Assembly: GCA_028622995.1 (NCBI GenBank) | Contig: JAJQJQ010000052.1 | Span: 1,240,001 to 1,304,000 of the forward strand | Direction: 5' to 3' | Source: Panagrolaimus kolymaensis | Lineage: Eukaryota; Nematoda; Chromadorea; Rhabditida; Panagrolaimidae | Length of the DNA: 64,000 nucleotides | Part shown: piece after piece, positions 46,428-56,880 of the stretch | Position numbering within the stretch: position 1 is the stretch's first letter | Layout of the letters: every line of letters begins with the position of its first letter | Notes under the pieces: generated by a model | Told to the model about the DNA's origin: nothing | Seen by the model: the letters and a program-made list of their open reading frames with translations, nothing else | Databases searched by the model: none | Program-made: the position numbers and the translations under genes

Positions 46428-49303
46428 ATAATGTCATCGTGTTAACTATGTTTCTTATGTATTACTTTGTGATTGTTTTATTATGTCTTTTATGTATTAC
46501 TTTGTGACTTTTAAATAAATGTTTTATATCGTTTAAATTTTTGTTTTTGACGTCAAAGGAGTATAAGAGAGTAACATTTATCGAATTTGGAGGCAAAAAA
46601 AAGTGATTTTTGTTCCCTCAAGTTTTTGTCAGAAAATTTAAGAGCCTTTTTTTGTGATGTTTGTTTAAGAAATGACCTTCAATTTCGAAGTTTTTTCATT
46701 GGAATAAAACTAAATTTCGTAGCATTAAAACAACCAAACAAATTTTTAGTTAGTTAGTTTCTTTATGGTTGTTTCATTGTTTGAATGGAATCAACGAATG
46801 TTAAAAATGGCATCAAAATAACTGGAAGAGAGATTGAAAGATGGCAATGATAGTCAATGATGTAACAAAAAAGGCAGTAAAAAGCTACACAGTTTTTTTT
46901 TGGAATAACAAACAAAGGTTTATGATTCATAAAACCCAGTGCAATGATACTAAAAAAAAGGTTTATGCCAAGGAAGAACATGAAGGAAGGTGCATATGAG
47001 TTCATTAGATTTCTTAAAATTTGCTTCCTTGTTGGTTTAAAACTTATCGCGTTCCTCCAAAAACAAAGAAAGAAAGCTTTGATCAATAAAAAGCTAAAGG
47101 AAAAGCAGATTGATGAAACATGAAAGTAATTTGAATCCGTATCAAACGATGGAAAACTAAAAAAGCACAAAAATGGAAACTAAAAAACTTTGCAATTGTA
47201 AGTTCTAATTAATCAACACAGACGGGTGTCGCATATTTTGATTGAGTTTTCCCAAATTTTTCATATTTCCCTAATTTCATGGGTTTCCTTCCTTCTTTTT
47301 TTGATTATGTGTGAAAATGGAAAACTACGTGAAGAAAAGCATAAATAAATAACTAATTTCATAGCAATCAAAAAAATGCAATAAGGAAATGTACGATTAT
47401 TTTCAAAAAAATAATTAAAGAAGTCTCGTTTTTCACCACCCAGCCATCACTGTTGCTACTGATGTGGCGGCGTGTTGTTAATTAATTAAATAATTATAAA
47501 CTTTGTGCTCTCTCATTTACAACCACCAAATTACATTTACATTCAAAGTTCGTTCAATCGTTATTATGAAAGACGAATAAGAAAGAAATCAACGAGATTA
47601 ATTTTTTTCAAACAATAAAAGTGTTCAAGCCACGTATGTTTTGTTGTTTCATTGATTCTCAGCGGGTGCAAAATACTGTAGCAACAACAACAATGGTTGG
47701 TTGATTGGAAAAATTAATAACAGCTAGTTTTATTTTTTGTTTTTGGATTAATAGATTTTCATTGATAAAGAAAAGTGATTGAAAAAATAAATAAATAATG
47801 AAGAAATGAAATATGGCCGTTTAATGCAATTTCTTCAATTTACTGTAAGTTATGAATGCTTGTTTTTTTGTGAAACAGAACAAAGAGAAATTTGAAGGTT
47901 TAATGGCACCAAAAAGGTAGATTTCATAAAAAAATAAAGGAGCTGATGCCCATGGTGGAAACGCCTACTAACTAACATGCAAAATTTTAATGAACATTCA
48001 ATATTTGATAAAACGTGATAAAATAAAAAGCAAGCGTCTGTTGGTTATCAAGAAGCACATATAAAAGTAACTTTTTTGTTTTAGTTTCTTCTTCATCAAA
48101 AAACAAATAACATTTTTTTGGTCAAATCATTCCGTATGGCATACTAACTTCGAGAGTATCCACGACTTTTAGCATTTTTATTCTCTTGGAGGTAAGGTAA
48201 GGGCCGATTTAATCGTGAATTCAAAGTAAAAAAAGGTTGAATATTTTTTGCTTACAAATTATTTTTTTAAACTTATTACTAAAAATACGTAACAAATTAA
48301 TAATTGGGCAGGAAGCAGCAAAAATAAAAACAACAATGCGTGATAATTATTAATATATGATTGGAGAAGAAAATGATCGTTTTTGTTGCTGTCTTTTGCA
48401 TGTGTATTATTGTTGTGATATTTTTTTGAGCGAACATTGAACTTGTAAAAAGTTTGGAAGTTGGACTTTTTGGTTTTATTTCTTTATTTTTTCTTCAATG
48501 AAGATACGGTTGCTAGAGAAATTTTTTTACCATACTTTTAGCATTTTAGTTTGAGAAGCAAAAATTTTCGTGTCCTCGAGAAAATGAATTTTTTAAATTC
48601 AATGTGGCCACGTTGTTTTTGACTTTTTTAAATTTTATTTTACTATTTGTATTTTTATTTTCACATGTACTTAATATGTGCCTTTTCTTCTTTCTTTCGA
48701 TTGAACAATCTTTATGTTCACCTTTCATTCTTTAACTAACCACGAAGACGACGAAGGAAGGTAATTTCCGATGGAAAAACACTTGAACCTTTTTATTATT
48801 TCTCATTCACATAATGGAAGACGACGCACCACCACTTTCATGGATTAAAATGACGGAAGCGCGTGATTTTCCCATTTTTTTCATTCCTTCCGACGACGAA
48901 GATAATTTCTAAAAAAAACGAATCAAAAAAAAGTTTTAACCTCTCTCACACACGTCTTAATAATGTTGGTGATGGTTGTGATCGTCGTGAACAACCCTTT
49001 TCTTCCTCTTTGGAACTTTATAATCACATCTTCATTCTTTAACACCCAACAAAAAAAAGTTAGTTAAAGATAGTTCCCGCCTACTTTTTTCTTTGCCCAA
49101 AAAAATACTATTTATTTACTCGAGAAAATGGCATAAAAAATATTCACAACAACAGGTGTAATCAACGTGTGTAAAAAATTACTGTTTATTTTTACATCAA
49201 ATTTAAAAAACCTTTATTAATTAATTCTTCGACGACGACGACTTTGGTCTCTTAATCCATATTTTATTTAACTTTTAGAATCCATTCAAATATTATTTCA
49301 AAT
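46428..49303. other. 2.9 kb gene-free stretch
   Basis: The AT-rich region after the peroxiredoxin stop has AATAAA (46513-46518) as its likely poly(A) signal. The minus frame 46763-47170 has low-complexity hydrophobic content and no splice support. Near 48730-49060 there is CT/GA-rich, GAC-containing DNA that probably forms the promoter of the gene starting at 49304. Confidence 0.45.
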
Positions 49304-50015
49304 ATGATTCCCAGAGTTATTATTGCTCTTGTTTTTGCTGCTTTATTTGCATCGATAGCTTTTGCCGCTCCAATGATGAAAATCGATGCTAAAACTGGCG
49401 AAGATGATGATGGAATAAAAATAAATTTAGATAAACTTAAATTTATTCCTAAAGAACTTTGATGTACTTTATGTCATCGAGTTGTTGAAAAGCTTCAACA
49501 TGATCTTCATGAATCTCCAGTAAATTTCCAAATGGTAAGTTTAATTTGAGCTTCGAATTGTCTAATAGCTAAATTTCTAAATTCTTTACTTTACTAAAAG
49601 TTTTTCTTATTTTTAGAACATGCTTAAATCCTGCGATAATTATCCAGATCTTGAAGATCAAGTAAAATGTCGAGCTGCATTTACAAATCGACAAAAAATT
49701 GAACAACTTCTTGATCCTCAAGCTCCAACTAAAATGTGTCGAGCTAAACAATTATGCGCTTCAGATGAACTTCCAATGTCACCAGAATTTTTCCCTATGG
49801 CTGGACCTCGTCCTTTACCAAAAGGAATGGAACCCATTCCTAAAATTGAAGAGCAACCCGAACAAACCCAAGAGCAACAACAATCGCAGGAACAAAAGCC
49901 ACAATCCAAAGAACAACAACAATCTCAGGAACAACAAGATCCAAAAGTTGAAGAACAACAACAACCCCAAAAACAAGAAGAACTAATTCCCATTGAAGCT
50001 GAAGAACCTCAATAA
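49304..50015 (+). pseudogene. Secreted saposin-B protein gene interrupted by an in-frame TGA
   Basis: Exons 49304-49534 and 49617-50015 join in phase 0. The first encodes a clear signal peptide (MIPRVIIALVFAALFASIAFA) and an acidic pro-segment. TGA at 49460-49462 (codon 53) then comes directly before a saposin-B domain with Cys in CTLCHRVV, MLKSCDNYP, QVKCRAAF and KMCRAKQLC, which is the six-Cys pattern of the family. After the domain comes a Glu/Gln-rich tail of tandem EQQQSQEQ-like repeats. No GT-AG intron can remove the TGA. Saposin-B proteins bind or perturb lipids; nematode members act in the gut or in secretions. A nonsense allele, assembly error or readthrough are all possible. An acceptor just before the ATG (49277-49278) suggests the promoter side is intact. 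Confidence 0.75.
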
Positions 50016-50354
50016 TTTATAATAAAAGAACCAAAAAATGTTTTTTTATTTTACTTGTATCTCCTTTACTTATTTCAATATGTGTATTTTTAGATGTTGT
50101 AAATATCTTTTAGTCAAATCACTCGAATGCATGTTACAAAATTTGTTTGTGTGTTTAGTTTTGATTATTATTACTTTTATTTTTGTGCAAAAACCATTAT
50201 GAAAATAATAAAACAATGTATTTATTTATCTTTGCTGTTTATTTTTACAAACAAAACATGCGATAAATCATACTTTCAAATTTCAAAATGAATCAACAAA
50301 AATTTAGTAAGTAAAAACATCGCTTTGGACAAACCCAAGGTGTTTTCGATGGAT

Positions 50355-50569
50355 TCAAAAACGTGGAGAAGGCATAGGTGGACAAAAAGGTGGATTTGAC
50401 AATCCTAATGGTGGTTTTGGTGGACGATAACAACACCCATCTCCAGTTTCACTAATTGGATGAGGAAATCAAGCTCCATACATTTTGGTAAGAAATATGG
50501 AACCTTCTGCAAAATATCCACTTTTTATAATTTCCTCTCCACAAACTAACACTTCTTCTTCGTCATCCA
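50355..50569 (-). pseudogene. Relic or orphan exon with in-frame TGA
   Basis: Reading from an acceptor (TTTCAG, CT at 50570-50571), one frame runs 71 codons to TGA at 50355. It encodes DDEEEVLVCGEEIIKSG, then an in-frame TGA at 50469-50471, then ETGDGCCYRPPKPPLGL and a Cys/Pro-rich end. The composition is coding-like on both sides of the TGA. A 30-base GT-AG segment around the TGA would keep frame, but is shorter than any other intron here. It lies just past the poly(A) signal of the membrane-protein gene on the same strand. I do not recognise the family. Confidence 0.35.
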
Positions 50570-50792
50570 CTGAAATTCCAACAATCAATAATAATCATTT
50601 ATTTCAAATTACAAAATATCAGATTTACAATATCAAAGTTATTATTAGTTGAGTAAAGCGAGCAATAGAGAAAAGGCATCAGCTGTTTGAGATATCATTG
50701 TTGAGATGATGATTGTTGAGAGTAGGCTGAAAATGGAAAAGGCAAATTAGTTAAAAATTCCAAGTAACAAAAATAGTAAACTTACATTCAGG

Positions 50793-51683
50793 TTAAAGTT
50801 GAGAATGTTGAGGTGGATAAGGTGTTGGTTGATAAACAGGTGTATAAACTGGAGTATATACCGGTGTGGCAACAGGAAGAGGATCAATTTGAACGATACT
50901 TTGTTGGCGACGAGATGAAGGTTCAACTTGCACGCTGATTTCCTCGCGACGAGATGGAGGAGGCAATTGAGCTACTTGACGACGTGATGAAGGATCAACT
51001 TGAAAGATGCTTTCTTGACGACGAGATGTAAGTGGAAGAGGTAATTGAGTTTCATGATGTTTATGATGACGCTGTTTTCTCTTTGATTTCTCACTTGATG
51101 TCTTGGTAATTTTAACAGAATGAATTTGACGTCCATCGGGTAAGATCTTTGTATCACGTTCAATAACCGTTTCAATTTTGACAACATTTGGAGCACGTTC
51201 TGAAGGTTTAGCTGGTGCAGGAGCAGGTTGTTGATGTGGAGGAACTCGATTCTTAGCAACTTGAGCAGCAACCGCAGCAGCTGTAGCTTGTTGAATTGCA
51301 TCATTTTGTTTCTTTTGTTCATATTTCTTTACAGCTTTCTTATTTTCTTCATCAACTTCAGCAATCTTACAGCAACAGCAACAAATCAAAACACATATAA
51401 GAACAGCAAAAATGACAACACCTAAAACAGCCAACATTGTTAACCATGCTGTACCACTAACACCAAGCCATCCAGGTTCAATTGTTGTTGTAATCACATC
51501 AGTCATGCTTGGAAATTCAAAATTGCCAAAATTCAAATCAGGAACTTTGAAATCATCACTAGAAGTTGAAACCATTGAAGAAGTACTTGGAAATCCTGTT
51601 GAGTTGTCATCACCAAGAGTCGTTGTTGAAGGCATCGTTGACATTGATTCTGGACCAGCAAAATTCAGACTTGGAGAAGACAT
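50793..51683 (-). CDS. Single-pass membrane protein with Arg-rich repeat tail, unknown
   Basis: A single open exon of 296 codons starts at MSSPSLNF (51683). Residues about 1-80 are Ser/Thr/Asp-rich and probably extracellular. One transmembrane helix follows (LTMLAVLGVVIFAVLICVLI) and then five consecutive Cys, a likely palmitoylation site. The cytoplasmic part has an Ala/Gln helix, a basic His/Lys cluster, and three to four copies of a unit around SRRQESIFQVDPSSRRQ, then TPVYTPVYTPVY and a Pro/Tyr end that could bind SH3 or WW domains. No signal peptide is evident. An intron-like donor and acceptor (50785 and 50727) lie just after the TAA, so the 3' UTR is probably spliced. The family is not recognised. 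Confidence 0.7.
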   Translation of the reverse strand: MSSPSLNFAGPESMSTMPSTTTLGDDNSTGFPSTSSMVSTSSDDFKVPDLNFGNFEFPSMTDVITTTIEPGWLGVSGTAWLTMLAVLGVVIFAVLICVLICCCCCKIAEVDEENKKAVKKYEQKKQNDAIQQATAAAVAAQVAKNRVPPHQQPAPAPAKPSERAPNVVKIETVIERDTKILPDGRQIHSVKITKTSSEKSKRKQRHHKHHETQLPLPLTSRRQESIFQVDPSSRRQVAQLPPPSRREEISVQVEPSSRRQQSIVQIDPLPVATPVYTPVYTPVYQPTPYPPQHSQL

Positions 51684-52344
51684 CACCAATCTCAACGAAA
51701 TCAGTCGAGCAATAATGAAGAAAAATCATTGAAGGCTTTTCTTTTATAACCAAAAATGAGGATGAATGAAAACAAGCTAATTTTGCATAAATTTTTCGTG
51801 GCAAAAATGAAGAAAGAAGAAAATTTAACTTTGCAAAATCAATGGACATCTTTCCTAAAAAAACTTGAACAAAAACAACGATGATCGTTCAATCCCCTCG
51901 AGAATCAACTTTTATTTATCTAGCTTAAAATTTTTAGGATCAAACGGATATTATAATTTTTTTTATTTAGCTACATTTGCGTCTTCGCTTTTTAACGATC
52001 AATCAAACTCAGCTTTGAGTATTACTTCACCATTCCATTTTTCTCGAACTCCTAAAACTCCAAACACAGTGCTGCATTACTATTTGCTTATTTACATAAA
52101 AATTATTTCAACCTTCAAACTAATTCAACAAATGCTGTAAGTGACATCCATCGCTTTTCTGTTCATCATCAAATGACAACATATTTACCCTTAGAAAAAG
52201 TAAAATAATAACAACGAAGAAAACCAAGAACAAAATCAAAGCAAAAATAATTTATTTTTATAACTATACAACAATGCATAAACGATAGATAAGGCATACA
52301 AAAAAAATATATTAAAATAAACAAAGTAAATCAATTAATAACAA
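51684..52344. other. Intergenic, no gene seen
   Basis: About 660 AT-rich bases between the membrane-protein gene start and the end of the TOG-domain gene, both on the minus strand. The plus-strand frame 51865-52140 shows no family features. It should include the promoter of the downstream gene and the poly(A) site of the upstream one. Confidence 0.4.
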
Positions 52345-53723
52345 TCAACGGGGAAATACAGGTAGGCGAGATCCAGAAGCAATAGCTTTTTGAACAACAA
52401 AACCAGGATCAATTTTTGGAGCAGGTAACATGGGAGCCCTCTTCTTGGGATCATTTTCGTTTTGTAAGGATGCGTTCTTATTCTTATTATCTTTTTCAAG
52501 TTCTATTATTCGTTGATTCTTCTTCTTATTTTCATTTTCAAGTTCGGTTATTCTTTGAAGAGCTTTTGCTAATTGTTGCGAAGTATTCTGAAAAATAAAC
52601 ATTACTTAAGTTAAAAGCTTGTTTTGATCATAGTTTTTCAAAAGTTAAAGTAACAAAAAAGTGCTTACCTTGTTATCAGCTAAAGATTTATCCAATTTCG
52701 TTTTCAATTCATTGCTTTCTGTTGAAGATTTTTGAAGTTTAGATTTCATTTCATTGCTCTCCACTGATGATTTTTGAAGCTTTGTTTTCAATTCGGTATT
52801 CTCAGCAATAAGTTTTGCATTCAGACTTTGTAACATAGATACATCTTCACCAGTACCATTTGCATGATTCGATGTAGCTTTTTGTTGTGCCTAAAACATT
52901 GAATGTAAGAATGGTAAAGAAGTCAAAAAAACATACAGCAGCTTCTTTTTGAGATTCTTCGATAGCTTGATCAAAGAATTTATGTATTTGAGTCATCTTC
53001 GTTTTATCACTTGCGACATCTCCGAGCATTGGCATTACACTTGTCTTTCCTATGGCTTTCATAATAGCACCAAGAGCAGCGAAGGCAGCTTCACGAACTT
53101 CAGCGTCAGATTCTCCAGTACATTTTACAATCACAGGTGTAAGAGTTTTGATAGCGTTTTTAGGAGCTGTTTGAACATTAAAGGCTTTGAATACTCGATA
53201 CAAGAATAAGTTGGTTTGAATTTTGACATTAGGATTTGGTTTTCCAATAGCTGCAGCAATATCATGACAAAGAGCATCCAAATTTGTTGTTGCATAAACA
53301 GCATCAATAGCTTCAATCAATGGATCACGTAAAGTTGCTTTCTTTTCCTTAAATTTTTCGCAGATGACAGGAGCTAGAGATACAGCAAATGGACCAAATT
53401 TCGTTCTTAATCCTTTCGCCAATTGAGTGACACATTTTGCTGCTGCAGCTGCGACATTGATATTTGCATCTTTGGCAAGAATCTAAAACATAATGAAAGT
53501 CAGCAGCAATAACAAGTAAACAAGTTTTCACCTTTGAAAGAGTTTTTATGATTTCTTGATAATTTGATTGTGGATCAAGACGTATGTTATCTGTGGCTAG
53601 CGTTTGTAGAGCATCCAACGCTTCTTTTCTCTCTTGCCATTTTTTGCTTCCAATAAGTTCGTTGAAATTCTTCGGAAGGTTTGAAAGAATATCCACTGGA
53701 TCAGCGAAATCCCAAGCATCCAT
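52345..53723 (-). CDS. Single-TOG-domain protein with coiled coil (ZYG-9/XMAP215 related)
   Basis: Four exons in phase 0: 53723-53532, 53482-52937, 52890-52669, 52587-52345 (400 residues, TGA stop). Residues 1-235 form one TOG domain of HEAT repeats. WDFADPVDILSNLPKNF and SKKWQERKEALDAL match the N-terminal TOG of ZYG-9, and AKDANINVAAAAAKC and RDPLIEAIDAVY follow. The Trp and Lys of KWQERKEA are typical tubulin-contact positions. After it come coiled-coil repeats (KTKLQKSSVESNEMKSKLQ) and a Lys/Asn-rich second coil, then a short Pro-rich tail. XMAP215 proteins are microtubule polymerases with two to five TOG domains. This one has a single TOG and possible dimerisation coils, so two TOGs per dimer is a reasonable inference. 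Confidence 0.85.
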
Positions 53724-54713
53724 TTTTTATTTGAAGAACCTAAAAACAAAGAGATACATAAAGAGAGTGATACTTGGTAAGCATAAAAATAAATAATGAA
53801 ACGTTAAAACTAATGGTTTGAAGGTTAATCCAACGAATAAGGGGATGGACACGTTTAACATAATGATTTGTGATTAAAAATTTTTTATCAACACGATGGA
53901 AGAAGAAGAATGATAAACTTGGATGGATTTTTTCTTTCAACCTTCAAAAAAAAAAATGGCTGATGTTCGGCAAGCAAACAATGGAGGAAGGAAGTTGAGC
54001 GGTAAAAAATGTTCGCGTTAAGAATTTTTCATATAAGAGACTTCATCCAAAAAAATAAAAAATAAAAGCTAGCTTCTTCAATTCCCTATGGATCCAAGTT
54101 TGTCCATAAAAAATAAACAAGTTAAGGCATAAATCAATCAATAGAATTTTAGTCAATAATAAAAAGGTGATATGATGATGATGTAACTACCAATCAATAA
54201 GCGTTCCATTTTTTTCTATCTCATTGAAACTGCTTTGTTTTTTGTCATTAAAGCTTTCACTCAATCTTCTTTTTTTGTTTGTTGCTGCAATGAATGTCTC
54301 TCTCTTTTTCATTTTTTGGACTTTGCTTGTTGTCAATTGGGACTTTGAGAAATAACCTTCTTATTATTTAGCTTTGTTTTCTTTAAACCTTTGGTTAATA
54401 AATAAGCATGCATTTAGTAGGCTTTGACCGGCAATTTTATCCATACAAAAATTACAACATTTTGGTTCTTCTTTTTGTTTCAGTTTTTTCCCCATCCAAA
54501 AAATGAAAGCTATTTACCGTAACTCGTGTTTCACTTAATTTTTGTATGTATGTTAATTTTTGTGAAAACAACATTTTTTATGTTCGAAAGAAAGATGATT
54601 CAAAAATGTTACGAATTTGCATATGTTTTGCTTTCTCAACCATTCTTTTGAATTTCTTCGATCTCATCATTTCATTTTGAAATTTTTGTCAAACATTGGA
54701 TCAACCACCGACG
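53724..54713. promoter_or_regulatory. Divergent promoter region, TOG gene and unknown plus-strand gene
   Basis: Nearly 1 kb separates two divergently transcribed starts (53723 minus, 54714 plus). The sequence is AT-rich with CT runs. No coding frame and no defined element could be assigned. Confidence 0.45.
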
Positions 54714-55534
54714 ATGATGGAAGAAGAAGCAGCAGTATCAAATGTTATAGCAATTATTGATGCAGCATTGGAACAAGCTGAAGCAACTTTACTCAAACTT
54801 GATGTCAATCGTTCAAATGTTCAACGAACTGGTAAATTTGTTGCAAATCGAAAGAAGAAAAATGAATTAATTTATTTGAATCATCATCGAAAAAATAGCT
54901 TTGATACATCTGCAATTACATCTTCTTCAAGTATGGTAGCAAAAGCAGCTGGAAAGAATCTATTATCTATTTCATCACCAGAAGACGCAGCAAAAACTTC
55001 TCCAACAAATCAACAACAACCATCAATTCTTCGACTTGATCCTGATGCTGATGACTCATTTACAACTTCAAGAATGACAAGCTCAGTCATCACTGAAGAA
55101 GAAGATGCAACAATTGGTTCATCATTTTTGAAATCCTCATCATGTTTATCTCGTCAACAACCAGCACCTTTGCTTACTCATAAAAAGGTAAAATATTTCG
55201 ATGTTTTGTTTGTATTTTGTGTTTGGGAGTTTTGTTGTTATTACAATGTTATGATATCGAAGTAATCTTTGTTGTGGTTTTTTAGATTCGTCGTCAATGT
55301 ACTCCATCATCAATTATTCCACCTTCAACTTCGGCTCGTACTACTGCTTCACCAGATTACTTCAAAACTCAACCATCATCAAGTGGAATTTCAATTGATT
55401 TTACTGCAAATATCAAAGATCCTAAAAGTGGCAAACATCATCCTCTTCATATCGTTGCAAAATGTCTTGAAGGTCAACCATCTCGTGTTTATATCAATGG
55501 TAAAGCTTTTGGTCCAACTGATGTTGATGAATGA
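54714..55534 (+). CDS. Unknown 240-residue protein with conserved-looking C-terminus
   Basis: Two exons, 54714-55187 and 55286-55534, join in phase 0 and end in TGA. The N-terminal part has a helical segment (SNVIAIIDAALEQAEATLLKL), a basic patch and long Ser/Thr/Gln-rich stretches. The C-terminal 50 residues have little low complexity (SISIDF-like strand, KSGKHHPLHIVAKCLEG, SRVYINGKAFG), which looks like a small beta-rich domain. I do not recognise the family. The ATG at 54714 (MMEEEAAV) is the first in the frame; a TTG-initiated extension was not used. Confidence 0.6.
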
Positions 55535-55728
55535 ATTTGATTTTATTGTATGTCTGTATTATCTTTTATTTATGTGTTTTTTTCTTCGTAAAATAAAGAT
55601 GTTTTAAAATGTGGAAGTAACGGAAACAAGCAAAGTTAGGAGGTTTTTCAAGATTTGAATAAGAGGAAGCAATGTTTAAAATATAAAGGAAGAATTAATA
55701 TTGCCGCATTTGTTAGCAAGCAGAGATT

Positions 55729-56522
55729 CTAATATATTTTAATACTTGGTTTTTTACCATCTTTAATAAAATCCCATTCTGAAAGAGCTTTTGTCATTAC
55801 AGCTTTAAATGCTTTTTTAACAATTAGATCCACTCCTTCTTTGTATTTTATTGCAAAAATAGTAGGCATAGCGGCTGTGTGCTTCTAAATTCATTTCGGA
55901 CAATAAAAAAATCAAGTCCATGAAAACGGATTAATCTTTTTCCAATCAAAAAAATAAATTCATCATATTTGATTGTTTGAAAGCTAACGTGAAGGATTTC
56001 GACATGGAAATAGCAAATTTTTGAATGAAGAAACTTTGATAGATAATTCGAATCTCGATTATCATCAAAATCAAAATATCCCAAAATACACAATTTTATA
56101 TCCATTTTATAAAGCTCATCTGTAGAAGCATGTAGTTGATCTGGTTCATAAAAATGATAACCAATCCTTTGAGTCTTTTCCATTTTATTTCTATCTCTTA
56201 CTGATAAAAAATAGCGAATACGGCATTCGTTTTCTTCAGCATTAAATTGATTAATCACAATAATTCTTTCTTTAATAAAAAAATATTTACATGTTTGATT
56301 TAATCTTGTAAAGATGCAGAATGAATAAGGTTCAAAAAAGATGATTGGATTTTTACAAATATAATAAATCAAAGAATAGGGTAATGAGAAGCTTTGAGAT
56401 ACAGCATTTGATGGATCAAAGTAAATTTTAGGTTTTGGAGAAAATCCATCTTTGCTGGAACCAAACAATGACGAAGTTATTCCAATTCTAATAAAATTTT
56501 CGAGATTTTCATCAGAGTCCAT
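55729..56522 (-). CDS. F-box-like nematode protein, probable frameshift near the 3' end
   Basis: One open exon, 56522-55848, encodes 224 residues. SLPYSLIYYICKNP with following aromatic/hydrophobic positions resembles degenerate nematode F-box proteins. The remainder (RIGYHFYEPDQL, KLCILGYFDFDDN) has alternating strand-like segments. Past the TAA at 55848 a second frame continues as coding-like sequence (KYKEGVDLIVKKAFKAV) to a TAG at 55729. A single-base length change in the T-run at about 55850-55856 would place the two in one frame, so this may be a recent pseudogene or a homopolymer sequencing error. It lies 360 bases after the cereblon stop on the same strand. Confidence 0.5.
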
Positions 56523-56880
56523 ATTTCAATGAAAAATGGCAACAAAAAAGAGAGAGAAAGACAGAGGCAATCGCATAAACTAAACTTTAGACTGCTTTTC
56601 TTTTCCGCTTCAGTTTCTTTCTGTTGTGTGTGACCTATCAAATCGATTAAACTGCATTTCAATATTGCCAAAAATTACAAGACAACCCAAGCAAGCAAAA
56701 ATATTTATTAGTTTACTCTCACAAATTCATTTATTAATAAGGCATTTAAAAGTATGTACATACATATCAAAACAAATAAAAGATACAACAACAAAAAAAC
56801 AAATACATAATTACACTTTTATAATTTACTCATTATTAGTATCACATTTCCATCCAAAGTGACGAGATCAACACAAGTAT
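56523..56880. other. Intergenic between cereblon and F-box-like gene
   Basis: About 360 bases. A minus-strand AATAAA (plus TTTATT at 56704-56709) is the likely cereblon poly(A) signal. No clear orphan acceptor was found before the ATG at 56522, so an operon is possible but weakly supported. Confidence 0.4.

Noticed and set aside
46763..47170. Minus-strand 135-codon hydrophobic frame
   Set aside because: No splice signals or family features; composition fits AT-rich intergenic DNA.
49460..49462. TGA as selenocysteine in the saposin-B gene
   Set aside because: The position is not a redox-active one in the family, and I saw no SECIS-like structure in the 3' region; a nonsense change or base error is simpler.
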